Shown here one piece after another: positions 33,732-42,854 of a stretch of DNA of 64,000 nucleotides. The stretch covers positions 1-64,000 of the forward strand of contig JABLXU010000002.1 of NCBI GenBank assembly GCA_013177805.1. The letters are read 5' to 3'. Position 1 is the stretch's first letter. Each line of letters opens with the position of its first letter. The position numbers and the translations under genes are program-made. The DNA is from Candidatus Omnitrophota bacterium (lineage in GTDB: Bacteria > Hinthialibacterota > Hinthialibacteria > Hinthialibacterales > Hinthialibacteraceae). The notes beneath the pieces were generated by a model. The model searched no databases. It saw only the letters and a list, made by a program, of their open reading frames with translations, and was not told the origin of the DNA.

Positions 33732-36062
33732 ATGGTGATGATGGGACGCAACGCCGCCTTCCTTTTTATCGATCCAATTCCCACCACAAAAGCGGGCGGG
33801 TTCCGTTCCAAAACCCTATCCGGCTCTTCTCCGGCTTTGGATTCACCGTTTAAGCCTTTGTTCATGGAAGCCATGCGGCAACCGGGCCGGAATGCTTCAT
33901 CGGGCCAGCGGACAATTCAAACTACGAAATCGGCAAATCCAACGTCCGCCATATCCTCACCCCGGCCCAGTCAATCCCAAAACAATTCCCAGATCCGCGG
34001 GAATCTACCATTTCATGCCGGAAGTTCGACAACTGTGAATAAAAAGGATGGTGGCGCGGATAACAACCAATTGAATCAATTGAATGCGAATTTTCTCCCC
34101 GATTTGCCGCGGGATCAACAGATTCTTCCAGTTGGGCAGAAACTGGCAGTGCCCCAGGGGCTCCCTCAAATGGATTCAACGAACGCCCGCCCTATCCAAG
34201 CGGGATTGAACTCCATTTCCGCCGGACGTAAACCGGATGAAAAATCAGAAATCTTAATGACTCGAGCCAAGGAGCCCTCGACCACAGGGCAAGATCGGCG
34301 GGAGATACGAGAGATACAAGATGAGATACCGGAGGAGCGAACTAAAGATATAGTTGAAAAAGAATTTCAGGACAGACAACAAATCTGTGCAGTTCGTACG
34401 CCTACTAAAGAACTGAACCAGGACATTTTTTCCGGTATCCGGCAAATAAGTTCCAGAGAAGCAGCCTTTCTTGCGTCCGATTGTCTTCCGGAACTCAGCG
34501 GCCAATCATTTCGATCCGGCCTTGAAACATTCGAATTAGAAACTCCTAGGGGGCAAAAAATTCATCCACAATGGAACGAAGCCCATAATGGCCGCGCACC
34601 CGAGGAACCTCATCCTGTGGGACAAAATTATCATTCCAAACATGAGAGAATTACGGACAGCGAAAATCATTCCGAGCGGCTTTGGGATGCAGAGTCATCC
34701 CGATCGACCGACAGCATCAATACAATCAAGAGATCCTGGGACGCCTTCCCCGTTTCTGGGGATGAGATCCACTCATATGAACCAGTCATAGCCCAATTCC
34801 CTTCCCTGTTCACGGTTCCATCCCGGAAAGCGGCTGAATCCTCACGGGAACCGGATGAAGATACGCTCCAGAAATTGACCTCCGAGAAATTGAATACCGA
34901 GGTCCCAAAACATGCCGCTCGGCTCGAGGGTTCCAATCCGGGAATCCACGTGCTCGACATTTGTGACGCGTTCGCCGTTCCTTTTTCTCAACCCATCGTA
35001 TCTGTATTTCCCGAAGCGATTCCTCCAATTCATTCGCAAAACCCGGCCTTTCCTTGTGAAAATCCATCGCGGGAATTTTTAGCATTGGACACAGAAGTGT
35101 TCTATTCCAAAGGCGAAATGAAAGGCAAGCAGCCGGTTGCAGCCGTTGGCGGTTCGCGGCTCAGCCCGGTCCGGACGGGAGTAACATCCCAGTTCCAGCT
35201 GAAAGGGGATGGGGATGATTCCATGTCCCAACGCGATGCCACGGTAAAGGAGGAATCACCGAAACAAGGCACTATCGACTTAAAGGAAAGCAATTCGTTC
35301 CAGGTTTCTAAAAAAACCGTTTCTGCCAGTGCTTTTCGGAATGATGCTGAAATACCATCCCGGCGGAATCAAGAAACCCAAATCGAATCTCCTCCCTTGT
35401 CACCGCGTGCCACCCGGGACCCGGGGGTGAATGAAGCCACGGTACTCCTCCGTCCGGCCGCGCCCGTGGTAATCCCAGCGCAGGGGGAAATCAGCCCCGC
35501 GCCTGGCTACTCCCCGGCTGGATCGGACGTAGCGCAGGTGGTGATGGGTGAATCCCGCCCCGCGCAAGCCCCGCCGGAGGGTAGCATGGCCGAGGTGTAT
35601 GCCGAGAAAATCGAGCAATGGCAGGAAACGGCGTCGCGGCAGATCGTGCGCGCCGTGCAAGGTTCGCTCGGCTCCCACCGCAGCCAGATTAGCCTGCGGC
35701 TGATTCCGGAATCGCTGGGGCATATCGTGGTCCGCTTGACCATGGAACACAATCAGCTGAGCACCCAGATCAGCGCCGAAAAACACAGCACGCGCCTGCT
35801 ATTGGAACAGAATCTTTCTACATTGCGTTCTGCTTTCGCCGAACAAGGCATCCAGGTAGAGCGGCTGACTATCGCCAAAGAAACACTTGATTCGCGGGAG
35901 CAGGATTCAACCAAAAACGATTCTCCTTACAGCCGGTCCGGCCGCGATCACTCTAACAGGGAAGAAACACCGGCAGGCCGCCATTCTTCTGGAGGGCGTC
36001 ATTCCCGGCCGAACAGCCCGAGTTGGAAAGATTACTTCAACGCGATGGATTATTATCAATGA
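33732..36062 (+). CDS. fliK: Flagellar hook-length control protein FliK
   Basis: 776 residues from the ATG at 33732; a GTG at 33699 and ATGs at 33738 and 33741 are also in frame and no ribosome-binding site decides. The first 560 residues are low-complexity, rich in Ser, Pro, Gln and Glu, as expected of the secreted molecular ruler. The C-terminal domain (about residues 630-720) is the conserved FliK/Flg_hook part: SQISLRLIPESLGHIVVRLT, then MEHNQLSTQISAEKHSTRLL and LEQNLSTLRSAFAEQGIQVE. FliK measures the hook and switches export specificity. The length is above average, matching the oversized hook protein encoded downstream. First gene of the hook/stator cluster; flgD follows after 27 bases. 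Confidence 0.85.
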   Translation: MVMMGRNAAFLFIDPIPTTKAGGFRSKTLSGSSPALDSPFKPLFMEAMRQPGRNASSGQRTIQTTKSANPTSAISSPRPSQSQNNSQIRGNLPFHAGSSTTVNKKDGGADNNQLNQLNANFLPDLPRDQQILPVGQKLAVPQGLPQMDSTNARPIQAGLNSISAGRKPDEKSEILMTRAKEPSTTGQDRREIREIQDEIPEERTKDIVEKEFQDRQQICAVRTPTKELNQDIFSGIRQISSREAAFLASDCLPELSGQSFRSGLETFELETPRGQKIHPQWNEAHNGRAPEEPHPVGQNYHSKHERITDSENHSERLWDAESSRSTDSINTIKRSWDAFPVSGDEIHSYEPVIAQFPSLFTVPSRKAAESSREPDEDTLQKLTSEKLNTEVPKHAARLEGSNPGIHVLDICDAFAVPFSQPIVSVFPEAIPPIHSQNPAFPCENPSREFLALDTEVFYSKGEMKGKQPVAAVGGSRLSPVRTGVTSQFQLKGDGDDSMSQRDATVKEESPKQGTIDLKESNSFQVSKKTVSASAFRNDAEIPSRRNQETQIESPPLSPRATRDPGVNEATVLLRPAAPVVIPAQGEISPAPGYSPAGSDVAQVVMGESRPAQAPPEGSMAEVYAEKIEQWQETASRQIVRAVQGSLGSHRSQISLRLIPESLGHIVVRLTMEHNQLSTQISAEKHSTRLLLEQNLSTLRSAFAEQGIQVERLTIAKETLDSREQDSTKNDSPYSRSGRDHSNREETPAGRHSSGGRHSRPNSPSWKDYFNAMDYYQ

Positions 36063-36089
36063 AAGAGGTCCGAAAAAGGAGTCTGCGAC

Positions 36090-36773
36090 ATGACCGCCAC
36101 TCTAACTTCCGTGAATGATCTGGTTTCGCAATCCTCCACCCCGATTTTGTCCTCGAGCACGGACAATGTCAGCCGGGAGGATTTTCTGCGGCTGCTGATC
36201 GCTCAGCTCCAACACCAGGACCCGCTCAATCCGATTGAAAACCAGGAATTTGTGGCCGAACTGGCGACGTTCAGTTCGCTGGAACAACAACAATCGCAAA
36301 CTAAACTCCTGGAACAAATCGTATCCGGACAGCAAAGCACCGCCACCACTCAGGCGCTATCTCTGATCGGCAAGGAAGCCACGGCCTTGTGCAGCCAATT
36401 TTCTTTCCAGCCGGGAGAGACAGTGAATTTCGTGTTTCAGGCCTCCCAGGCCGGCAATATTCCTATCCAGGTCACGAATGCCGCCGGAAATATCGTGTAC
36501 ACCGATGTGATTTATGCCCCGTCCGCGGGGCAGATCGAATACCCCTTCGATGGGAAAAACGCCAAGGGCCAATCGTTGGCCGCGGGAGAATATCAGATCT
36601 CCATCGGGTCCACCGTAAACGCGGATGGGAACCAAAGCGAAATCCCGGTGTATATCCGGGGTGTGGTGGATGGAGTAACCTTCGTGGATGGCATCCCGAT
36701 TCTGCTGATCGGGGGCCAGGCCACTTTGTTATCCAATGTGCAAGGAGTCTATGAAAGGAGGAACGCCGCATGA
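36090..36773 (+). CDS. flgD: Flagellar hook assembly scaffold FlgD
   Basis: 227 residues. The N-terminal export and signature region (about 25-70) reads VSREDFLRLLIAQLQHQDPL followed by NPIENQEFVAELATFSSLEQ, diagnostic of FlgD. The middle holds a FlgD-type Ig/Tudor-like region with FNVVFQASQAGNIPIQVTN-like strands (about 110-145; written here from VNFVFQASQAGNIPIQ) and YPFDGKNAKGQSLAAGEYQI, the hallmark G-x-x-x-x-G-x-x-x-x-x-G-x-Y. FlgD caps the growing hook. AAGGAG lies 8 bases before the ATG. The stop overlaps the next start by four bases (ATGA at 36770-36773). Confidence 0.95.
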   Translation: MTATLTSVNDLVSQSSTPILSSSTDNVSREDFLRLLIAQLQHQDPLNPIENQEFVAELATFSSLEQQQSQTKLLEQIVSGQQSTATTQALSLIGKEATALCSQFSFQPGETVNFVFQASQAGNIPIQVTNAAGNIVYTDVIYAPSAGQIEYPFDGKNAKGQSLAAGEYQISIGSTVNADGNQSEIPVYIRGVVDGVTFVDGIPILLIGGQATLLSNVQGVYERRNAA

Positions 36774-37183
36774 ATCCGGTTTCATTGCCACCGGCCGGGA
36801 TTCCCACCCCGGCGATCACCGACTATCTCCAGCCGCCGGCGGTTGGGTTGACTCCCACGGCCACTCAAGGCCGGCCTTTCCGGGAAATCTTGCAGGAGAA
36901 AATGGTTCCAAATGGCGTGGATGTGCAATTCTCCGCGCACGCGAGGCAACGCATGGAAGCCCGAGGCATTATGCTGGATGATCAAACACTGACCGGCTTG
37001 GATCAGGCCATCGACCTGGCGCGGGAGAAAGGAGGCCATCTGTCTCTGATCTTGATGGACCGGAGCGCTTTCGTAGTGAATGTGGATAACCGCACGGTGA
37101 TCACGGCTTTGGATCAGGCCCAGTTGCAAAGCAATGTCATTACGCAAATTGACAGTACCGTGGTCTTGCCCACGGGGAGATAA
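36770..37183 (+). CDS. Flagellar operon protein of the TIGR02530 type
   Basis: 137 residues. The core is VQFSAHARQRMEARGIMLDD, then QTLTGLDQAIDLAREKGGHL and SLILMDRSAFVVNVDNRTVI (about residues 50-115). This pattern (F-S-x-H-A-x-x-R-x-x-x-R-G-I-x-L) defines a small family always found between flgD and flgE in Gram-positive, Thermotoga-like and other flagellated lineages. Its exact job in hook assembly is unknown; export or chaperoning of the hook protein has been suggested from position. The N-terminal 45 residues are Pro-rich and disordered. It is translationally coupled to flgD by an ATGA overlap. Confidence 0.9.
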   Translation: MNPVSLPPAGIPTPAITDYLQPPAVGLTPTATQGRPFREILQEKMVPNGVDVQFSAHARQRMEARGIMLDDQTLTGLDQAIDLAREKGGHLSLILMDRSAFVVNVDNRTVITALDQAQLQSNVITQIDSTVVLPTGR

Positions 37184-37490
37184 AAGGATTTCAATTTTCA
37201 CTTCAATGCCTTTTTTTGCTCCATTTTGGAGGAATCGCACCCGGTTGCGCAGTCGTTGGCTGGACGAATGGAGGATCGGTTCAGGGATTGACGCGCAATC
37301 CCCCATCGAGAGCAAGGCTGGACCTCTCCGAGGAAGCCTTGGGGACCGCCGAACGCCCGACGCGGTCCCATCATCTGATTCATCGTTGTAAAGATCAGGG
37401 GAAGCGGTTGAGAGCCCAGATCGAACACACTGGTTCATGGAGGAACCCGGCACTGGGGTGCCGGCCACAGGACAGGGAGGTCACACGACA
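37184..37490. other. Gene-free spacer before flgE
   Basis: 307 bases between the TIGR02530-type gene and flgE with no credible coding frame. It contains CCTTTTTTTGC (37206-37216), a T-run that may help termination, and GGGAGG (37473-37478), the ribosome-binding site of flgE. No repeat family member was seen. Confidence 0.45.
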
Positions 37491-40466
37491 ATGACAGTCC
37501 AATCCATCTTTTCGGGTCTTTCCGGCCTCACAGCCATGGGGCACAACATCGACGTGATCGGTAACAATATTGCCAACGTCAACACGACCGGATTCCGCGC
37601 CAGCCGGCCGACATTCAACGATATTTTTTATCAAACCCTCTATAGCGGATCGGGTAGCACAGGCAGCGTGGGCGGCACCAATCCCCTGCAGATCGGTACC
37701 GGCGTGAAATTGGACAGTGTGGATACCATTTTCACCCAGGGCAGTTCCCAATCCACAGGCCGCCTGCTGGATTTAGCCATCTATGGCCAAGGATTCTTTG
37801 TTCTGAAAAATGGCGCTGGCCAGGAATTTTTGACACGGGCGGGAAACTTTTCGCTTGACGATCAGGGTTATCTTGTCGATCCCGGATCGGGATACCGCTT
37901 GCTGGGCCGGGTGGCGGATTCCAACGGAGTTCTGCAAAGCAACCAGGCGCCCGCGGAAATGCAAATTGATTTCAACCGGCAGTCGTTGCCCAAAGCCACG
38001 GAAAACGCCCGCCTGGCCGGCAATTTCAACGCGGCCGTGGGAGAATCCTCCAGCAGCCCGGTGCAGATGGCCCAGGCCACAACCAACCTGCTGGGCCTCT
38101 TCGATGCCAACGGACAATCGTTTGGTTTGATCAACGGGGATGTCATCCGCCTGGAGTCCGGATATTTGGTACCAAGCAATCCCAACGCCGCTGTCCCTAC
38201 TCCCATCGATTTGACGAATGTGGACGCCGGCAAGGGGAAAGGAACACTCCTGACCGTCTCATCCACCACCACGGTGGCCGATCTCCAAAACGCCCTCAAC
38301 GCCTTCTTCAACCAGGCGGCCGCCAGTCTCTCGCCCTCCCTGAGCAGCGGTCTCGAGATCAGTTTCAACAGCAGCGGTAGTTTCGAATTCGTTAACCTGG
38401 GAGACAATGCCTACAAGGGAATCCGGATCGGCGTGGCTCCCCGGTCCAATTCCGACACACCGCCCGCGGAGGCCAATCAGCGGGTGGGCAACTGGCTTAT
38501 TAACCAGAACGACCCCGATTTCACCAAAACATTGAACATCGACCCGGATTCAGTGGTGCAGACCAATGCAGGCCGGCAGGCTGATGCCACCACCTCGATC
38601 GATGTATATGATTCGCAAGGGAAAACGCATACCATCACGGTAAGTCTGGCGAAAGACACCCAAACTCCTCCCGCGGAGGAGCACACCCTAATCAGCCAAC
38701 TTCAGGACAGTATGGGACGTTTTCTCATCCCGGGCGGCGCCGTGCCCGCGGAACCGGTGTATAGCGCGCCGGTAATTGACACGGCCACCAACACCGCTAT
38801 CTTCACCGTCCGCCAGATCAGCAACGTCGTGGCCACGCAGGGAGTCTATACCTTCAAGGACGGCAACGGCAATTTGATCGCCCTCCGGCTCTCCGACGGG
38901 GGGATTTCTTTCAACGGGGGAGAGTTCAATGTCCCCATTCAGGCCGATGGGGAAATCAACGCGAGTTTCACCGCAGCCAATCTGGATGTAACTGGGGACG
39001 CGATGCTGAATTTGGCCAGCAACAGCAACACCGGCGGCGGATTGCTGGGAGATACAGGCTTCGGGCCGGCCACGACGTTGGAGGATATCCGTTCACAAAT
39101 CGAAACCCGGATCAACGCCGCTATTCAGCAGGTAGCCTCGAATCTGGGGAACATCGATCCCGCCACCACGGGACTCAATTTGAACGGCGTGACCTCGCTA
39201 TCCACTCCCGCCGAAATTCCCAGCATCCAAATCACCTTGACTCCGGAGGGCAATCTGGTCTTTCGTTCTCAAGGCGGCAGTTTGGGCGGATCCGCGGTGG
39301 AGGATGCTACGATTACGCAAAATCTGATCAACGCGGCGGGTGGTGAAGACGCCTTGGGATTGGTCTTGGATTTGGCCGCGAAAACACGATCCGTGCGGGT
39401 CAGCACCGCCAGTGAGCAGGAGCCGTTGGCCAATCCCGCGGTTAACGGTGCTTCGACCGGTTTCATTCAATCCATCAATCCTTTCGATCCGGATCTGTCC
39501 AAAGTGTTCAGCGTCGCAAATCACGATGCCGGTTCCGGAGGATCCGCCTCGACGCTTCCCACGGGTATAAATGATTCCGGTGTCCAGTTAGTGGCCTTGA
39601 CCTCGGGGGCCTATTCCACCTCCCCCAGCCTGGCTACGGAGAATTTCGCTGGATTCAGCGCCTTTGCTCCCGAGGTTACCGCGTTCCGGGCGCTATTCAA
39701 CAAGGAAGGTTACGGCGTTCCTATGAATTTCGACGGCCAGCCCGGTGCGGACCAGGCGAAGAACGTGCCCGTAGGTATTGTGGCCCTTGGCGGCAGCGGA
39801 TCGGGCTTCACCACCAATAGCATTCACCAACCTGGCACGATCCGCAACACGGTGAACTATCAAGCGGTGGTTCCTAACGATCCCCGCACCTTGCCAAGCC
39901 AGACTACGGGGACCTTGATCTTCGACAGCGAAGGCCGTTTTCAGTCTTATGGAAATGGCGGGGGCGCGCCTGTGTTGACTTTTGATCCAGACAACTCCGA
40001 TCCGAGAAACAGCGGAGTCAATCCGGTTTCGGTCCGGCTGGACATGAATGGAATCACCTATTTCAACGGGTCGAACACCGCCAAATTCCAAAGCCAGGAC
40101 GGCCGGGGAGCGGGCTCCCTGGACAGCGTCACCGTGACCAAAACAGGTGAGATCACAGGGATTTTCACCAACGGCGATATCCAAACCCTGGGGAAAATCG
40201 TCTTGGCGAAGGTGACGAATGAAGGGGGCTTGATCCAGGAAGGGGCCACGATGTTCACCACCGGACCCAACTCGGGCGAGCGGGTGTTCGTGGATGCCGG
40301 GGAGGAAGGCGGCGTGATCAATTCCGGCATGTTGGAGTTGTCCAATGTAGATTTGGCGCAGGAATTCACCAATCTGATCATTGCCCAGCGCGCCTATCAA
40401 GCCAATGCCCGGGTGATCACCACGGGGAACGAGATTTTGACCGAGGTGGTCTCGCTGAAGCGGTAA
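37491..40466 (+). CDS. flgE: Flagellar hook protein FlgE, unusually long
   Basis: 991 residues from the ATG at 37491, chosen because GGGAGG lies 10 bases before it and because MTVQSIFSGLSGLTAMGHNI is the usual beginning; an ATG at 37437 is in frame. N-terminal D0/D1 parts include DVIGNNIANVNTTGFRASRP and the IYGQGFFVLKNG strand. The C-terminal D0 helix has ELSNVDLAQEFTNLIIAQRA then YQANARVITTGNEILTEVVS, a classic rod/hook signature. FlgE is normally 400-850 residues; here the middle (about 200-780) is a large Asn/Ser/Thr-rich insertion of beta-rich sequence with repeated FTAANLDVTGDAML-like strands. It may form large outer domains of the hook. A hairpin terminator lies 40 bases after the stop. 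Confidence 0.95.
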   Translation: MTVQSIFSGLSGLTAMGHNIDVIGNNIANVNTTGFRASRPTFNDIFYQTLYSGSGSTGSVGGTNPLQIGTGVKLDSVDTIFTQGSSQSTGRLLDLAIYGQGFFVLKNGAGQEFLTRAGNFSLDDQGYLVDPGSGYRLLGRVADSNGVLQSNQAPAEMQIDFNRQSLPKATENARLAGNFNAAVGESSSSPVQMAQATTNLLGLFDANGQSFGLINGDVIRLESGYLVPSNPNAAVPTPIDLTNVDAGKGKGTLLTVSSTTTVADLQNALNAFFNQAAASLSPSLSSGLEISFNSSGSFEFVNLGDNAYKGIRIGVAPRSNSDTPPAEANQRVGNWLINQNDPDFTKTLNIDPDSVVQTNAGRQADATTSIDVYDSQGKTHTITVSLAKDTQTPPAEEHTLISQLQDSMGRFLIPGGAVPAEPVYSAPVIDTATNTAIFTVRQISNVVATQGVYTFKDGNGNLIALRLSDGGISFNGGEFNVPIQADGEINASFTAANLDVTGDAMLNLASNSNTGGGLLGDTGFGPATTLEDIRSQIETRINAAIQQVASNLGNIDPATTGLNLNGVTSLSTPAEIPSIQITLTPEGNLVFRSQGGSLGGSAVEDATITQNLINAAGGEDALGLVLDLAAKTRSVRVSTASEQEPLANPAVNGASTGFIQSINPFDPDLSKVFSVANHDAGSGGSASTLPTGINDSGVQLVALTSGAYSTSPSLATENFAGFSAFAPEVTAFRALFNKEGYGVPMNFDGQPGADQAKNVPVGIVALGGSGSGFTTNSIHQPGTIRNTVNYQAVVPNDPRTLPSQTTGTLIFDSEGRFQSYGNGGGAPVLTFDPDNSDPRNSGVNPVSVRLDMNGITYFNGSNTAKFQSQDGRGAGSLDSVTVTKTGEITGIFTNGDIQTLGKIVLAKVTNEGGLIQEGATMFTTGPNSGERVFVDAGEEGGVINSGMLELSNVDLAQEFTNLIIAQRAYQANARVITTGNEILTEVVSLKR

Positions 40467-40506
40467 TCTGGCAAGGATGAAAAGCAACCGTCTTCGGGGT
40501 GGAAGG

Positions 40507-40545
40507 GGCCGGAATTCCCGAAGGGATTCCGGCCGCCAGTTTTTC
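40507..40545 (+). terminator. Hairpin terminator after flgE
   Basis: GGCCGGAAT (40507-40515) pairs perfectly with ATTCCGGCC (40526-40534). The inner CCC/GGG adds three pairs around a GAA loop. AGTTTTTCC follows. It suggests that flgE ends one transcript and that flbD-motA begins another. Confidence 0.6.
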
Positions 40546-40852
40546 CTCCCGGCGCGCGACGGGAAAAAACTGATTCGTACCGCCCGTCAGGATGGTAAGC
40601 AAAATCTCTTGGGAGAGCGGGGCCTCGAACTTCCCATGGTGGAAAAGATTGGGGCCCGCCCGTCTATCGCATATATTATCAACCACTTAACTGTTGTATT
40701 CCAAGGCCGTTAACTAAAGTTTCCACCGCATTGTGCGAATAATAAATTGTGCGAATACTAATCAGGACGATGGTTCGATCGATCCCCCCCGGAAAGGAGA
40801 CCGGACACGGAAAAGCAGTTGTGCCGCTCTTCCCTTTCCGTTCGGCAAGACC
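40546..40852. other. Gene-free spacer upstream of flbD with a duplication
   Basis: 307 bases with no accepted gene. ATTGTGCGAATAATA (40730-40744) and ATTGTGCGAATACTA (40746-40760) form a near-perfect 15-base duplication. AAAGGAGA (40791-40798) lies without a start codon at a suitable distance. A promoter for the flbD-motA unit should lie here, but no consensus pair is convincing. Confidence 0.5.
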
Positions 40853-41179
40853 ATGGTATTGGATCCCTTGGATGAGAAACGGGTTCAGCGCATCCGGCAG
40901 GAACTCACTGAGAAATTTCACGAACCGATTCCGGACAACTTGATCCAACAAGCCTTGCCCGGTTTGGTGTATAGGAGATCGGGCTTGATTCAGCTGACCA
41001 AACTCAACGGAACCCCATTCCTGATGAACGCCGAGTTGATCGAAACCGTCGAGACCACGCCGGATACCGTGATTACATTGGTAACCGGGCGGAAATACAT
41101 CGTGCGGGAGACGGCGGACGAGGTGCGGGAGAAATACATCCTGTACAAGCGGGAAATCGGGATGACCTCGCAGCCCTAA
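40853..41179 (+). CDS. flbD: FlbD-family flagellar protein, possibly with an N-terminal extension
   Basis: The family core is LIQLTKLNGTPFLMNAELIE, then TVETTPDTVITLVTGRKYIV and RETADEVREKY. FlbD proteins are small (about 65-90 residues) and normally begin at the 'MI-x-LT-x-LNG' strand. Two starts are possible. From ATG 40853 the product is 108 residues with an extra amphipathic segment (DEKRVQRIRQELTEKFHEPI) that reads like protein. From TTG 40985, with AGGAGA 6 bases upstream, it is 64 residues and fits the family exactly. I report the longer form but regard the shorter one as equally likely. FlbD lies between hook and stator genes in many flagellar operons; its role is unclear, with links to c-di-GMP-type or export control not established. 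motA follows after 32 bases. Confidence 0.8.
   Translation: MVLDPLDEKRVQRIRQELTEKFHEPIPDNLIQQALPGLVYRRSGLIQLTKLNGTPFLMNAELIETVETTPDTVITLVTGRKYIVRETADEVREKYILYKREIGMTSQP
40973..40987 (+). promoter_or_regulatory. Internal ribosome-binding site and TTG start candidate of flbD
   Basis: AGGAGA (40973-40978) lies 6 bases before TTG (40985-40987), in frame with flbD and exactly where homologues begin. It decides in favour of a 64-residue FlbD if the longer frame is not translated. Confidence 0.55.
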
Positions 41180-41211
41180 ACCATTGCCCGGCATCAGGAG
41201 GTTTTTTTTCT

Positions 41212-41976
41212 GTGGATCTTTCGACTGTAGTCGGCTTGGTGCTGGCGTTTGGATTGGTGATCGCGGCGATATTATCCGGCAGCGGCATCAGCACGTATGT
41301 CGACTATCCCTCGGTGATGATTGTGGTGGGGGGGACGTTCGCCTGCACCTTGGTCAATTTTCCGCTCCCCACGGTGTTAGGCATGGTGCATGTCATAAAA
41401 AACGCGTTTTTCGCCCGGTCCACGTCCCCCCTGGACATTGTCAGCACGCTGGTGAGTTTCGCGGAGCGGGCGCGGCGCGAGGGCATTCTTTCATTGGAAG
41501 GCTCCATGGACGAGGTGGAGGATGATTTTATCCGTTCCGGGTTGCGGCTGGCGGTGGATGGGGTGGAGCCGGAACTCATCAAGGACATTCTACAAACCGA
41601 GCTGGCCTTTATCGAAGACCGGCACCGGAACGGACAATCTATTCTGCTATACATGGGGTCTGTTTCCCCGGCGTTGGGCATGATCGGCACGCTGGTGGGC
41701 CTCGTGGCCATGTTGAAAAACTTGGAGGATCCCTCAGCCATCGGCCCCGCTATGGCCGTGGCGTTGTTGACCACCCTGTACGGGGCGCTTCTGGCCAACT
41801 TGCTTTTCATTCCCTTGGCCGGGAAGCTCAAAGCGCGTTCGCAAGAGGAAATTCTGATCAAGGAAGTGGCGATCGAGGGGGTCATGTCCATCCAATCCGG
41901 GGACAATCCCCGCATCCTGGAGCAGAAATTGCTGGCGTTTCTGGCGCCCAATGTCCGCCCGCCCCGGGAGGACTAA
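41212..41976 (+). CDS. motA: Flagellar motor stator protein MotA
   Basis: 254 residues from a GTG preceded by AGGAGG at 10 bases. Four membrane helices: LSTVVGLVLAFGLVIAAILS, YPSVMIVVGGTFACTLVNFP, LYMGSVSPALGMIGTLVGLV and MAVALLTTLYGALLANLLFI. The cytoplasmic loop between helices 2 and 3 has RARREGILSLEGSMDEVEDD and AVDGVEPELIKDILQTELAF, typical of MotA with its charged residues. The PALGMIGTLVGLV motif is the ion-channel Pro region. It couples H+ or Na+ flow to torque together with MotB. Two MotB-like genes follow (49 and 13 bases apart), which is unusual for a single MotA. Confidence 0.95.
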   Translation: MDLSTVVGLVLAFGLVIAAILSGSGISTYVDYPSVMIVVGGTFACTLVNFPLPTVLGMVHVIKNAFFARSTSPLDIVSTLVSFAERARREGILSLEGSMDEVEDDFIRSGLRLAVDGVEPELIKDILQTELAFIEDRHRNGQSILLYMGSVSPALGMIGTLVGLVAMLKNLEDPSAIGPAMAVALLTTLYGALLANLLFIPLAGKLKARSQEEILIKEVAIEGVMSIQSGDNPRILEQKLLAFLAPNVRPPRED

Positions 41977-42025
41977 ACCCAGCAGCCGGGTAGCCCCGCC
42001 GGCGAGGCCGGACCGGAGGAAATGA

Positions 42026-42841
42026 ATGCGGAAGAGAATCGGTGAAGACGATCCGGCCGGCGCGCCGGAGTGGATGTGCACTTTCTCCGATATGATGTCG
42101 CTCCTGTTGTGTTTTTTTGTGCTGCTCTTTGCCTTGTCGACCGTGGAAGAGAAAAAGATGACGCAGGCGGCGGGATCGCTGAAGCAAGCTTTCGGCGGGC
42201 AACCGGCGGAGTATGTGGTGCCTCCCATCCCAGACCGGAAGACGGAACCGTTGATGTCCCGTCCGGCGCAGACGGTCAAGCGGACTTCCTATGCCAAAGA
42301 CGAACTGCTCCGGGAAGAGCAGCATAAGATCAAGGCGCTCAACCTGCAGAATGTCATCCAGGTCTTTGGGACCGAGCAAGGCATCACCTTCCGTCTTTCG
42401 GGGGACGTGCTCTTCGAAAGGGGAGAATCCGCGCTCCAGGCGGAGGGCATCGCGGCCTTGGAATTCGTGGCCGACGAGCTGATTCAATTTCCCTCCAATC
42501 CCGTGAAAATCGACGGCCACACCGACAATACCAACCTCAGCGGCGATCCCCGGGTCAACTGGCGGCTGGGTGCCGACCGGGCGTACACGGTCATGAAATT
42601 TCTCACCGAGATGGGCTCCCCCGCCGGCCAGGTTCAGGAAGAGCGCGTGTCGTACGAATCGTTTGGCGAGCACATGCCGTTGCCCGGCGCGGACAATAAC
42701 ACCGCCATTGGCCGGAAACAAAACCGCCGGGTGGAAATCACGTTGATCCAGACCGACGAAGGCGACGGGACCTATTTCCGCAATCCGCACGAAAAAGATC
42801 CGCGCACGCCGCTGATCCGGATGGATTCCCAAGCCCCGTAA
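42026..42841 (+). CDS. motB: Stator protein MotB (first copy)
   Basis: 271 residues. A short basic N-terminus leads to one membrane helix, CTFSDMMSLLLCFFVLLFAL, with the ion-binding Asp22. The segment after it (LSTVEEKKMTQAAGSLKQAF) is the plug/linker region. The C-terminal OmpA-like peptidoglycan-binding domain (about residues 115-250) has QFPSNPVKIDGHTDNTNLSG, WRLGADRAYTVMKFLTEMG and IGRKQNRRVEITL with the usual Asp/Arg ligands of diaminopimelate. GGAGG lies 8 bases before the ATG (an overlapping upstream ATG is in another frame). Peptidoglycan anchoring of the MotA complex is the role. The spacer before it carries the GCCCCGCCGGCGAGG repeat. Confidence 0.93.
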   Translation: MRKRIGEDDPAGAPEWMCTFSDMMSLLLCFFVLLFALSTVEEKKMTQAAGSLKQAFGGQPAEYVVPPIPDRKTEPLMSRPAQTVKRTSYAKDELLREEQHKIKALNLQNVIQVFGTEQGITFRLSGDVLFERGESALQAEGIAALEFVADELIQFPSNPVKIDGHTDNTNLSGDPRVNWRLGADRAYTVMKFLTEMGSPAGQVQEERVSYESFGEHMPLPGADNNTAIGRKQNRRVEITLIQTDEGDGTYFRNPHEKDPRTPLIRMDSQAP

Positions 42842-42854
42842 GGAGAAGGGTCTC

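Noticed and set aside
40477..40713. 78-codon frame after flgE
   Set aside because: It covers the hairpin terminator, is Arg/Gly-rich, and has no ribosome-binding site.
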